The notes under the pieces: generated by a model
What the model was told of the DNA's origin: nothing
What the model saw: only the letters and a program-made list of their open reading frames with translations
The model's database searches: none
Program-made: the position numbers and the translations under genes
Assembly (NCBI RefSeq): GCF_001625215.2
Contig: NC_030385.2
Coordinates: 24,421,135-24,485,134, forward strand
Direction of reading: 5' to 3'
Source of the DNA: Daucus carota subsp. sativus
Lineage: Eukaryota; Streptophyta; Magnoliopsida; Apiales; Apiaceae
DNA length: 64,000 nucleotides
In this document: in pieces, positions 35,467-45,029 of the stretch
Numbering within the stretch: position 1 is the stretch's first letter
Layout: every line of letters begins with the position of its first letter

Positions 35467-36870
35467 TTATTTAATTATTCATTCATCACTTTTGATTCCT
35501 ATGTCTTCTAATCGATTATCCTTGCAGTGTACCTTGATTGTATACGACCATTAGTTTATTTAATATTTTCGTAACGTGTTATTGCCTGGTGTATATGCAT
35601 TAATTCACATGCATTCCTTCACAGTCTCACGGTGAGTTTACTCCATAGGTTTACCTGCATTAAGACTCTGGCCTATTTAGGTACAACAGGATTATTAAAA
35701 TATTAATATAAGATAGGTTATGTTTGAGTAAGAGTTAATGTATAGTCTGGATTAATAATAAAATTATAATTTTATATTTAGGTGCGGAGTCGGGAGTTTA
35801 GCGGATTATTTATGGCTTCTCGTGAGTGTTTGGTGTGCTAGTTTCGAGGTACGGATTCTATTCTTTTTATTCAGCGCTACTCCTTTTGGTATTAAATAAA
35901 TTTGATCTGTCCTATTTTAATCCGTCCGATTTGATAAGTTTTTTTTTGTGCTATTCATTGACTGTTTAAAATTCCGAAAAATATTTTAAAAATCTGTTTT
36001 GAAAGATTGAAATATTTGTTATGCGGTTTTCAAAGATTTTACAAAATATGATTTGTTCAGTTTATTTGAAATATATGTGCCATGTGATTTTAAAGTTGTG
36101 AAAATTGTTTTGTTTGAACCCTTAGAGAGATATAGGGTATACCGAGTTACCCAGCTGTAGGGGTACTACAGCCATGTCTTTGCGGCACCATTGACATGAC
36201 ACTTCCGTGACAGTGTGATTGGTCACGGCGTATCCTTCTGTTAGCTCTTGGGAGGAGCTTTGGCCATTTTGATTATTTGTTCTGGATACGTGGGTGCACC
36301 CAGTTCAGTTTTGATATGATTTGTGGCCATTTGGCCATTTTGATTTAACGGTGACGTTGTATATGCCGTACACGTTATCCGGTTTGTTGCACACATTAGG
36401 TACCCTATGATGTGTGTATTTGTATATGTTCTGATATGATCTCGGTATGAAATATCCTAACCCCTTGTTGCTTCAGCCTGTTATTTTAAAATAACTGATT
36501 TATATTACTGTCAAAATATTTTAAATGTTTCTTGTTTTGTAAATGCATCCAATCCGTACTGGGCATTTGGCTCATGCCGTATTCTTCTTCTGGCAGGTAC
36601 TTAGGGGGATTCGGGACTGTGTGATGGAGAAAAACCCATTCTTTTTCATTGATTAGGATTTATGGACTTCTAGCATTTATTTAGTTTTATTGCTTAGAGA
36701 TTCTATTTCTTCGCATTATTCGGATTTAATTATTTTGGAGGATTAAAATCATTTTAGGAATTATCAGACTTGCTTATTATCGTTTTGGAATATATTTAGT
36801 GCTCTGTTTGTAGGTTTTGGATTTGTAGGTAACCTCTCGTCTTAATTTAAGATGGGGGTGTTACACGTAT

Positions 36871-37290
36871 ACTTATCTATGATCATTTTGATAATATCAA
36901 AAATTGATTGAAGTTAAAAATAAGTTTAAAACTGATTTATATTCATAATTTAGTAGGTAAGTAATTTAGTTCAATTTGTAAGTTTTTTATGAAATAGAAA
37001 CTAATATCATAATTTAATAAATAATTCATCAAATTTATTTTTATTTTTAAAATTATAAAACTCATATTTTACTTATAATATAGAATTATTTGAATAAATA
37101 GTTTTCATGTTAAACTTAAAACTCGTCATCATTTTAAATTACATATCATAATTTAATATTCACCTTAACAGGACCTTATATATTTTAGTCATGGAAGAAG
37201 CCTAAATAACACATGAGAATCAAAAGAACTTGCATTTCGAGCTCAATAATCAAGTCTAATGTTCAATTAATATTGATATTTGCACTAAAG
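36871..37290. other. AT-rich spacer
   Basis: Right flank of the gypsy element. I see no gene, inverted repeat or splice-like structure here. Confidence 0.5.
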
Positions 37291-37293
37291 TTA

Positions 37294-37626
37294 GAGCACC
37301 CACAATGGGGTGCCCATTTCTACCTCGGGACAGGAGAAAGTGACCCGGGCTCTTGTGTTTTTTAGAATTGAGCGTTGGACCAATACAGGTGGACTGACCG
37401 TGGCCACCAAGCCGGGCTGCCCAGTTGATGCAGCTGTTCATTTTTTTCATTTTTTTAATATTTCTTTTATGTGCAGTCACCTACATGGGAAGGGTAACTA
37501 CTTGAGAAGCTGGGCACTTGGATTGGAGTAGGTTGGCCAATTTATTTCCAAGCCCAGTTACATCTACGTGGCCTGACAGTTTTGGCAGTAAAATGGAAAG
37601 TGGCCATCGCTGCACTGGAGGTGCTC
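37294..37626. mobile_element. MITE with GAGCACC termini
   Basis: Left end GAGCACCCACAATGGGGTGC and right-end reverse complement GAGCACCTCCAGTGCAGCG are inverted. The element is 333 bp and GC-richer than its surroundings. A clear target duplication is not visible. Short reading frames inside are not gene-like. Confidence 0.6.
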
Positions 37627-37917
37627 AATGCTCGAATGGAAGGATAACTTGTACTTTGATATGAAGTCTATGAAGTCTTTCGCATATCTAGTCACATTTT
37701 TAAAAAATTTTAAGAGTAAAGTGTATTATATGTATTTTAATCGATCATTGCATATAATACTGTGCTTCAAAAAATCACATATAATATAATTATACTATAT
37801 TTTCAAATCTGTCACATGTACTCAGATAGTATTCTTCCGTTAACAGAAATGTAAATCATCTGTTAACCAAAATAATGGCTCTTTTACATATTTAATGGAG
37901 CTATATCTTTCATTATA

Positions 37918-38169
37918 CTCTATCCAGTATTTTTTAGTTGTCACATTTAATTTTGTGCTAGTCAAATTGACCAAAATTTAACTAAGATTTGTTGATATTT
38001 TATCAATTGATAAAAAAAATATACTCACCAGAAATAATTTTTAATCTAATTTAAGATGTAATTTTCAGTTTTTAAAAATAATGAAAGAGTAACTTATAAT
38101 TTTTGGTCAAAAATTAGTCAATTTGAACAACAAAAATAAAAATGTGACAACTAAAAAAAGACGGGAGAA
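37918..38169. mobile_element. Stowaway-like MITE
   Basis: The left end (preceded by TA at 37916-37917) and the right-end reverse complement both contain TTTTTTAGTTGTCACATTT. The right terminus reads '..GACGGGAGAAA', the Stowaway end CTCCCGTC reversed. It is related to the better-preserved element at 45288-45538. Confidence 0.65.
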
Positions 38170-38170
38170 A

Positions 38171-38902
38171 TTGGGATGTACAAATTTAAAAGGAATGATG
38201 TTGGTTGAAGCTCTTTCCCAAAAAAACCCTAATTCTCTCTAGCCTCTCTCTTGTCATAGCCGCCTGGGGCTTCCATCAGTTTTCACCGGTGGAAAGCCCC
38301 GAATCAGTTAACTACTTCGTTTTATTTTTAGTTTTTGAATAATACTTCTTCTCGGGAAACTTAGATCCAGAGCCATCGGAGATTTTGTTGTCTCTCTTCC
38401 AAGCGGGTGAGTTGCAGTCCGATTTTTCTTGTTTTTGTGGTTCTGCTCCAGATCTATTCTCGGGGGATTCTTAGATCTAAACCATCAGAGATTTCGCTGT
38501 ATTTCTCCTCTATTTCAAGTGGGTGGACTTTCAGTCGGATTCCTCTTGTTTTTGTGGTTCCATCTAAGGTTGTTTTCTCTCCCTGGTGAGAGCTTTGTTT
38601 TTCGCTTCTTAATTGTAAGCGGGATTTGATTTGGTGATGAAAGTTTGTATGGAATCGCAGTTCTGGTCGATAGCTCAAACGATAGCTCTATCGGGGCATG
38701 ATGAAGAGGGTACCAGTAATTCAACGAGAATGCATGAAGTGGGTACTTGTATTTGTACATACATTTTCTTCAAAATATCGTTTAACTGTCTCTTTGTGAG
38801 AACAGGCGATTGCAAATTACTGTTTGTTCGACTCGATCAATGATGTAGATGCCGTATGGCCTTTTATTATTAGATTAACACCTTTGTTTCAAAAAAAAAA
38901 AG
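38171..38902 (+). mobile_element. Poly(A)-tailed retro-insertion of unknown family
   Basis: A ~730-bp segment ends in a run of about 11 A (38889-38900). It is bounded by the direct repeat GACGGGAGAA (38160-38169 and about 38902-38911), as expected for LINE-machinery insertion. It starts with a CCCTAATTCTCTCTAGCC-like leader. It contains two diverged ~110-bp tandem units (about 38365-38460 and 38473-38570), which resemble 5' UTR monomers of a LINE or a processed transcript. No reverse transcriptase is present and no known protein was recognised. Confidence 0.45.
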
Positions 38903-38965
38903 GACGGGAGAATATTACTTTTCCATTTGCTAAATAGTCCACCCACCTCGCTCATATCTTCCGAT

Positions 38966-39053
38966 CTGTTGTTCGACTCGCCTTCTCTACTAAAAATCCT
39001 TACATTAACGTGTTGTTCGGCGCACCTTCTCTGCTAAAAATCCTTACGTAAAC
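38966..39053. repeat. 44-bp tandem duplication
   Basis: Two adjacent copies of a unit reading 'gttgttcg.c.c.ccttctct', then 'ctaaaaatccttac', with a few substitutions. Confidence 0.8.
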
Positions 39054-39328
39054 GCCCCTTCTGTCATCATTAGTTCATTACTGATAGTGGATGGAAACTA
39101 GTGCACAAGTGCAAGCATGGTGGAATTCTCCATTTGGTTGCTGTTAATCTGTTATTATCACTGCTGATTTTCGTAAAGTCTCGAACCTTTTGAAATCTTT
39201 TATTATAGATTAGATATCAAATGGCTAATCTCCATTTATGATTCTGATTCTATAATGACGTTGTCGCTTCCCTCGATTGGTAGTAATGACCTGATTCTCG
39301 CCTAGGTTTGGTTTTATTTAGCCACTAC

Positions 39329-39545
39329 TAGGGGCGAGCAGGAAAAACCGAAACCGCAAAAAAACTCTAAAAAAACTGAAAAAACACACCGAAAAAAAAT
39401 AAACCGCAAATAAAAACGAAAATAACCGAGATAAAAAACCGAAATTAGTGGTGCGGTTTTATTTTCGATTTTATGCTAAAACCGCACCGAAATTAACCGA
39501 ACCAAAATATATATATATATAATTAAATAATATATATATAATAAT

Positions 39546-39590
<45 letters not shown>

Positions 39591-40265
39591 TAGTAATAAA
39601 GCACCTTAGTCATTTTTAAACTTCACATCTAATTTAATATGAAGGTTCTTTTTCCACGTACCCGTACTTGCATACTTGCTGAGTCACTTAAATAACCGGG
39701 CACCCAAATATTTGGAGGAGCGCTTGATCGAAAACTAGGGCTATTGTGATTTGCCACAAAGCAAAAATATTTCTGCTGTTAATTTGTTGATCAAATTTTA
39801 TTATGAAACCTATTCTACATTTTTTATTTATGTACTTTTTGAAAACTTTTTATTTGAATTTCATGATTAGTTGATTCTGGGTAATTTTATTGACTTGACA
39901 TCATTTAATTTCTTGTCAAAATATGTATGTTTTAGTTTTTATCGTGTATTAAGGTTTTTTAGATGAAAGTATGTAATGTTTCATATATTCTCATACAGAA
40001 ACAATAGTAAATAGTAACCGAACATGTTGTACATGTTCATGAAAATTTTATATTTTTTTTAAAAAATCATTATGCACAAGAGTAGCAAATAATAATGGAA
40101 AAACCGAAAAAAAAACCGCAACCGACTAATGGTTAACCGCAACCGAAAAACCGTTTTAATTGGTGCGGTTACGGTTAATGATGATTAACCGAACCGAACC
40201 GCATTCATCGGTTTGGTAACGGTTAATGTCCGGAACCGCACCAAACCACACCATGCACACCCCTA
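39329..40265. mobile_element. hAT MITE (937 bp) with perfect 8-bp duplication
   Basis: Left end TAGGGGCGAGCAGG and right-end reverse complement TAGGGGTGTGCATGG are inverted and followed by AACCG/CGGTT subterminal repeats. The duplication GCCACTAC is perfect (39321-39328 and 40266-40273). The interior is AT-rich with a (TA)n run at about 39505-39585 and no coding sequence. Confidence 0.85.
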
Positions 40266-40304
40266 GCCACTACTTAAATCAAATGGGTCAGCTTAAAGAC
40301 TGTA

Positions 40305-40551
40305 GGGGCTATTTGGGTGAGCTTAAAATAAGTGTTTATTGCTTAAAGTAAAAAAGTGAAATCGAAGTTAGAAGCAAGTTAAGACTTATAAGTGATAAAA
40401 GTGTTTGGGAAATAAGTAGAAGCTGTGAGACAAAAACTAGTAATCGTAGCTTTTTTTAAGTACTTCTTGACTTCTTACACAAACGGTACAAATAAGTGCT
40501 TCTAACTTATAATTCAGAAGCCGGGCTTATAAGCCTGTGCCAAACACCCAC
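40305..40551. mobile_element. Tourist-like MITE
   Basis: Left end GGGGCTATTTGGGTGAGCTT and right-end reverse complement GTGGGTGTTTGGCACAGGCT are imperfectly inverted. It shares internal 'taagtagaagc' and 'acttataagtgat' sequence with the MITE at 4717-4962. The target duplication is unclear. Confidence 0.6.
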
Positions 40552-40690
40552 TGTGTAAATCCCGCCAATGAGCTTGCTTCTTTGGCTCGAGATAATAACC
40601 AGAACATGAAAATTATAGTGCGAGAATGTGGGGCTGATTCAACTTTTGAAAAATGACGTTTTTGCTCAAGCTCAAATGACAAACGGTTTT

Positions 40691-42627
40691 TGTTGGGTTT
40701 GTGGAGTCAGATTCGGAATAGGATTTGGTTAGAAATATTTGGACTCCTATTAGAGTTAGATATTTGAAAGTTAGACTCCTATTTTGGTTAGGCCAGTTTC
40801 TTCTCTTATAAATACTCCCATGTAATTGTAAAATCACAACACAATAGAATTGTGAGAGATCAATAAAATTAGTGTGGCTTGTGGAGTAGGATTTTCCGAA
40901 CCACGTAAAACCTTTGTCTTGTGTGATTGTCGTTTATTTTTCTTGTTCTTGTTTATTCGCTTTTGGGTTTTGCTTTCGTTGTTGTATACTCAACAACTGG
41001 TATCAAAGCGAGGTTTCAGGCTAGTGGGAGCAATGGCAGAAGATAGGAAAATAAAGATCGACAAATTTGATGGAAGAGATTTTGGGTTCTGGAAGATGCA
41101 GATAGAAGATTATTTATATCAGAAAAAGCTACATGAACCGCTAGAAGAAAAGTTTGACAGCTTTATGATAAGGAATGGGTACACAAGGAGTGCAATGGAT
41201 CATTGTTGTTACTTTAAACGGTTTGACTCATCATATATCATATTGTTGTTGTATGTTGATGACATGTTAATAGCAGGATCAAACATGAGGGAAATCAACA
41301 AGCTAAAGAGACAGATGTCTGAAGAGGTTGAGATGAAAGATATGGGTGCAGCGAAACAGATACTTGGTATGAGCATCATGAGGGATAGATCTGAAGGTAC
41401 ATTAAAATTATCCCGGGAGAAGTATATCGGGAAATTGTTGGAGAAATTCAGTATCCAAGATGCGAAGACCAGAAGTACACCATTGGCGGCTCACTTTAAT
41501 CTTACAAAGAAGCAGTCACCTAAAACGGATGAAGACAAGGAACATATGGCTAAAGTTTCATATGCGTCTGCAGTTGGCAGTTTAATGTATGCTATGGTGT
41601 GTACAAGGTCAGACATTGCTCATGCAGTGGGAGTTGTTAGCAGGTTCATGTCTAATCTAGGGAAAGAGCATTGGGAAGCAGTCAACTGATTGTTACGCTA
41701 CTTGAAAGGTACATCCAAGATTGCATTATGTTACAACAAGAAAGAAGTTATCTTGGAAGGATTCTCTGATGCAGATTTGGGTGGATGTTTGGATACAAGA
41801 AAGAGTACTACGGGATATATTTTCACTTTGGGTGGCACTGCAGTTAGTTGGATGTCTCGACTTCAAAAGAGTGTTGCTCTTTCAACCACAGAAGCAAAAT
41901 ATATGGCTATCTCTGAAGCAAGCAAGGAGATGATTTGGTTGAAGAATTCTCTTGAGGAGTTGGGCAAGAAACAGGCGGACAGTGCTTTGTATAGCGACAG
42001 TCAGAGTGCTATTCATCTTGCGAAGAATCCTGTGTTTCATGCTAGGACGAAGCATATTCAGCTAAGATATCACTTTACAAGAGAGTTGATTAGAAATGGT
42101 ACTTTGTCCTTGAAGAAAATCTTTGGTTCAAAGAATCCTGCAGATATGTTGACTAAGGTGGTTACCAGTGAAAAGTTGAAGCTTTGCATAGTTTCAACTG
42201 GCCTTCAGAATTGATTGATGAGAAGGCGCCGCACTAGTTTGAGTTATTGATTGAAGTAGTGGATTTTACTAGATTTACAAGTGAAGTGAAGTGAAGATGA
42301 GGTCAGACTCCAAGTGGGTGATTGTTGGGTTTGTGGAGTCAGATTCGGAATACGATTTGGTTAGAAATATTTGGACTCCTATTAGAGTTAGATATTTCAA
42401 AGTTAGACTCCTATTTTGGTTAGGCCAGTTTCTTCTCTTATAAATACTCCCATGTAATTGTAAAATCACAACACAACATAATTGTGAGAGATCAATAAAA
42501 TTAGTGTGGCTTGTGGAGTAGGATTTTCCGAACCACGTAAAATCTTTGTCTTGTGTGAATGTCGTTTATTTTTCTTGTTCTTGTTTATTCGCTTTTTGGT
42601 TTTGCTTTCGTTATTGTATACTCAACA
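40691..42627 (+). mobile_element. Ty1/copia retrotransposon, internally deleted, near-identical LTRs
   Basis: Two 305-bp LTRs (40691-40995 and 42323-42627), both starting TGTTGGGTTTGTGG and ending TACTCAACA, differ at roughly eight positions by eye. A Met-tRNA-type primer-binding site TGGTATCAAAGCGA follows the first LTR, and a purine tract precedes the second. The internal part is only ~1.3 kb instead of about 4 kb. It keeps the start of gag and the end of pol. A clean 5-bp target duplication is not visible because the insertion is in a T run inside the MITE. Confidence 0.92.
41033..42214 (+). pseudogene. Copia gag-pol remnant with in-frame internal deletion and one stop
   Basis: ATG 41033 opens the gag start (KIDKFDGRDFGFWKMQIED). 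Around 41165 the reading passes in frame into the late reverse-transcriptase domain (YIILLLYVDDMLIAGS), so the rest of gag, the protease, the integrase and the first half of RT are missing. A TGA at 41687-41689 replaces an expected Trp codon (after HWEAVN). The same frame then continues through RNase H (SDADLGGCLDTRKSTTGY, ALSTTEAKYMAISEA, and TKHIQLRYH) to 42214. The element cannot move by itself; trans mobilisation by an intact relative would be needed. Confidence 0.88.
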
Positions 42628-42885
42628 TTCTATGGTGTGCTCATGGGCACACAATAAGCACAAAATTTGATGAATTTTCTTTGTTTTCATCGGCTTACAC
42701 CTCTTTATAATGATGGCCTCTTGCAATCACACCAACCACAACAATCAAAACAAACCAAATTTGTGAGTTTTCGTGCTTAGCATGTGCTCATGAGCACACA
42801 CTAGACAAACCCAATGACAAATACTACTACTGATTTTTATAACTGGGACTGATCAGAAAAGGTTCAACCAATTATCGTTGAGGTT

Positions 42886-43683
42886 TAGTCCGGTGTGAGT
42901 TTGCTCAAGCATGTAAACAGGGTGCAGGTTTTGGCAACACTATGGATGACATTGACAAATTTTGCTGCTTGGCTGAATATTGTAATGGATCAATATGACA
43001 ATACAGGACTAGCTAAGTTGGTAATGCTGCTGTGGTCCGTTTGGAAAGCTCGGAATATGGTGGTCTGGCATGAAACATACCTTCATGTCGATGAGGTAAT
43101 TAGAACTGCTCAGTTTACTCTTGATCATTGGATGGAAGCTCAGCTGAAAAATTTTACTCCATCTATCGCGTTTAAGCATGCGAAGGATGGTAGTGAGCGT
43201 TGGACGAAACCATATATGAATACAATCAAGATAAATGTTGATGCAGCCCTTTTCGATGATGAAAACTGTTTTGGGTTTGGGTGTGTTGCTCGTGATCATT
43301 CGGGAAGATTGTTAGGAGCTAAGGCAGTAAGCAAAATCGGAAAAACATCCACGGATCTAGCAGAGGTGATAGTTGTTAAGGAAGTTTTGAGCTGGGTCAA
43401 AACAAAGCAGTGGAGCAAGGTGGTGGTGGAGTCTGATTGTATGAAAGTGGTGCAAGCTTTACGTAGTTCAGTGGAGTTAACTTCTACATTTGGTCTAGTT
43501 GTGTTGGACTGTAAACAGCTCCTACAAGATATTGCAAATGCTGAAATTTGTTTCATTAGACGGTCAGCAAATAAGGTTGTCCATTGTTTAGGAAGGCAGT
43601 CTTAAGCCCCTTCTGAGGTTTTATCTCTATATATGAGTGATAGTTTAAATGAATGAAAGTCTTCTTCCTTCGTCAAAAAAAAA
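42886..43683 (+). mobile_element. 5'-truncated LINE with RNase H domain and poly(A)
   Basis: An open frame (42895-43605) encodes the C-terminal end of a plant L1-type LINE polyprotein. It has a zinc-finger/RT tail region (LWSVWKARNMVVWHE), then an RNase H-like domain beginning INVDAALFDD, with WVKTKQWSKVVVESDCMKVV and a final FIRRSANKVVHCLGRQ. A UTR ends in 10 A's. The 15-bp direct repeat ATTATCGTTGAGGTT, with one mismatch in the right copy, flanks it (42871-42885 and 43684-43698), the mark of target-primed insertion. Truncation at the 5' end is usual for LINEs. The frame is still open, so the insertion is fairly recent. Confidence 0.88.
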
Positions 43684-43699
43684 ATTATCGGTGAGGTTA

Positions 43700-44340
43700 C
43701 AGCAATTGGAGAATCTCGGATGCTCAATTTTGTGGCTCAAATGATAGAATTGGACTCCTGTTAAAATCGGAGAATCTCGGGTGAGAATTCGGCATCTATT
43801 GCTTAATATTTAAAAATTTATAAGCCTGATTAATCATGTGATCAATAAATAGGCCTGATTAACCATTACGGTGATTGCAACCTCTTATGAGGTCTTTGCT
43901 TTATTTCTTGTACTCTTTAAAAAGCATATTTTAAATTATTAACATGGAGAGCTTGTAATCATTTTATATCCAATTTATAATTTTTAACACTTCACTTTTC
44001 CTGTCCAAATTGTGCTGGAGCCTGGGCACACAAAATTAAATTAGCACAAAACATACATTTTATTATAAATATAATGTGACACTAATATGCAGGGGGCAAT
44101 CCAGGATACAAAAATCTCAACTTTACATAAAATTGCGAGTGGGCGGCAAGAGGCTGGATGGATATAAGTGCCGCGAACACTGACCCAAATACCGGATTAT
44201 CGGATAATAAAAATAAATTTTATTTCATTTACTGTATAACTATAGATTCAAAAATAAAGAGATCTCAAACAAAAATAAAATTTGATTCTTGCAGCCATTA
44301 TCAACATTAAAAAAAAGCTAAAAGGATAAATGAAAATGTT
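43700..44340. other. Spacer downstream of the snoRNA cluster
   Basis: AT-rich sequence with no recognised gene. I looked on the minus strand for further box C/box D pairs here and found none. Confidence 0.5.
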
Positions 44341-44344
44341 AAAT

Positions 44345-44424
44345 ATGTGTCAGATCACAAAGTTTCAGCAGAATATAACTCAGACAGGGATAACTGTGAT
44401 TTATTTTTATCTCATCATCCACAT
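44345..44424 (-). ncRNA. Box C/D snoRNA, 25S rRNA guide, copy 2 (snoR38-like)
   Basis: On the minus strand: box C ATGATGA (44412-44418), D' CTGA (44380-44383) and D CTGA (44350-44353). Flanks outside C and D pair as a terminal stem (TATGTG with CACATA, one bulge). The sequence directly before D', ACAGTTATCCCTGT, is complementary to the universally conserved 25S segment ACAGGGATAACTG near the peptidyl-transferase centre. The five-nucleotide rule puts the modified base on the second G of GGG. By my alignment that corresponds to yeast G2815, the snR38 target. It is a paralogue of the copy at 44500-44580, with a diverged second guide. Confidence 0.85.
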
Positions 44425-44499
44425 ATAACAACACTTTTATAAAAAAAAAAAATGAAATGCCACTAATTTTGCAGTTACAAAAAATGATTATAATGGAGG

Positions 44500-44580
44500 T
44501 AGTGTCAGATCACAAATTGTCAGCAGATATTATCTCAGACAGGGATAACTGTGAATTTATTTGATCTCATCATCCACCAC
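44500..44580 (-). ncRNA. Box C/D snoRNA, 25S rRNA guide, copy 1 (snoR38-like)
   Basis: Same layout as the downstream copy: box C ATGATGA (44567-44573), guide ACAGTTATCCCTGT, D' CTGA (44535-44538) and D CTGA (44505-44508). The terminal stem GGTGG pairs with CTACC through one GU pair. The conserved guide and boxes against diverged linkers show selection on the RNA. The 155-bp spacing between copies suggests a local tandem duplication within one polycistronic precursor. Confidence 0.87.
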
Positions 44581-44649
44581 AATTTCACCAAAATTATAAT
44601 CACAAATTTAACAAAATAAGTATATATAATAATAATGAAAATAATTGAC

Positions 44650-44752
44650 ATAGCCTCAGACCGTCCTAGTCAAGTGGTTGTTTTTCAACATCGAACTGCA
44701 AATATATAACTTGCATTTTCTTCTGTTGAATTTAACTATCATCACAGGCAAC
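44650..44752 (-). ncRNA. Box C/D snoRNA, 18S rRNA guide
   Basis: On the minus strand: box C GTGATGA (44739-44745) and box D CTGA (44656-44659), with GCC/GGC terminal pairing. The 12 bases before box D, GACTAGGACGGT, are a perfect complement of the conserved 18S segment ACCGUCCUAGUC. The predicted methylated base is the U of ACCGU. C' and D' boxes are poorly conserved. Same strand and spacing as the two 25S guides, so probably the same transcript. Confidence 0.78.
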
Positions 44753-44820
44753 AATTTCAATAACAAAATTCGATCGACAGAGAGACACAGAGAGATTGAA
44801 AATTTCCAGAAAACAAATCA

Positions 44821-44858
44821 CAGAGAGAGAGGGAGGGAGAGAGAGAGAGAGAGAGAGA
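44821..44858. repeat. (GA)n microsatellite in the snoRNA cluster
   Basis: An imperfect then perfect GA run (CT on the transcribed strand) between the 18S guide and the promoter side. Confidence 0.85.
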
Positions 44859-45029
44859 GCATCAGATCTTCCTATACTGAGTGAGAATCACAATACTCAA
44901 ATCATTGTAAGAGCATTCAACTCTGTCAATTAAACACATCATCTGCCCTCTTTCTCATATTCTTCTAATACAGTAATATACACAAGAAAGAACGACACAA
45001 AAATAAAAAGGCCGGAATGATATTCATCG

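Larger units (their letters stand above)
26824..36865 (+). mobile_element. Ty3/gypsy LTR retrotransposon, Tekay/Del-like chromovirus, with nested Pack-MULE
   Basis: A complete structure: 5' LTR 26824-28593, primer-binding site 28598-28609, gag-pol remains 28794-33408, polypurine tract just before 33420, and 3' LTR 33420-36865. The 5-bp target duplication CGTAT is perfect (26819-26823 and 36866-36870). LTRs begin TGTAATATCC and end GGGTGTTACA. They are very similar apart from the MULE insertion and small indels, which points to a recent insertion. The long LTRs and the C-terminal chromodomain-like segment (VKVLWKNHSEREATWELE) fit the Tekay/Del lineage. Confidence 0.93.
33420..36865 (+). repeat. 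3' LTR of the gypsy element, interrupted by a MULE
   Basis: Same sequence as the 5' LTR, but with two rather than three copies of the 64-bp unit. It is split at position 33780 by the 1686-bp MULE. A few small insertions distinguish it, for example an extra ~30 bp near 36030 and a 'ggccatttggccatt' duplication near 36326. It ends TTACA at 36865. Confidence 0.9.
40683..42812. mobile_element. Palindrome-ended MITE, copy B, split by a copia element
   Basis: Left piece 40683-40690 (ACGGTTTT) and right piece 42628-42812 rejoin to match copy A at 13005-13188. The two share TTCTATGGTGTGC, a self-palindrome around TGTGCTCATGGGCACACA, and 'taagcacaaaattt'. The far end is TGTGCTCATGAGCACACA, then CTAGACAAACCC. 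The 8-bp duplication AATGACAA flanks it (40675-40682 and 42813-42820). Confidence 0.75.

Noticed and set aside
38407-38843. Small protein-coding frames in the poly(A)-tailed insertion
   Set aside because: The frames overlap the diverged tandem units and differ between them, so no conserved coding is supported.
42895-43605. A stand-alone host RNase H gene
   Set aside because: The poly(A) tail, 15-bp target duplication and LINE-type C terminus show it is a truncated LINE.
44340-44600. Rearranged 25S rRNA fragments (ACAGGGATAACTG on the plus strand)
   Set aside because: Only the guide-length match is present and it lies between snoRNA boxes on the opposite strand; an rRNA fragment would extend beyond 14 bases.
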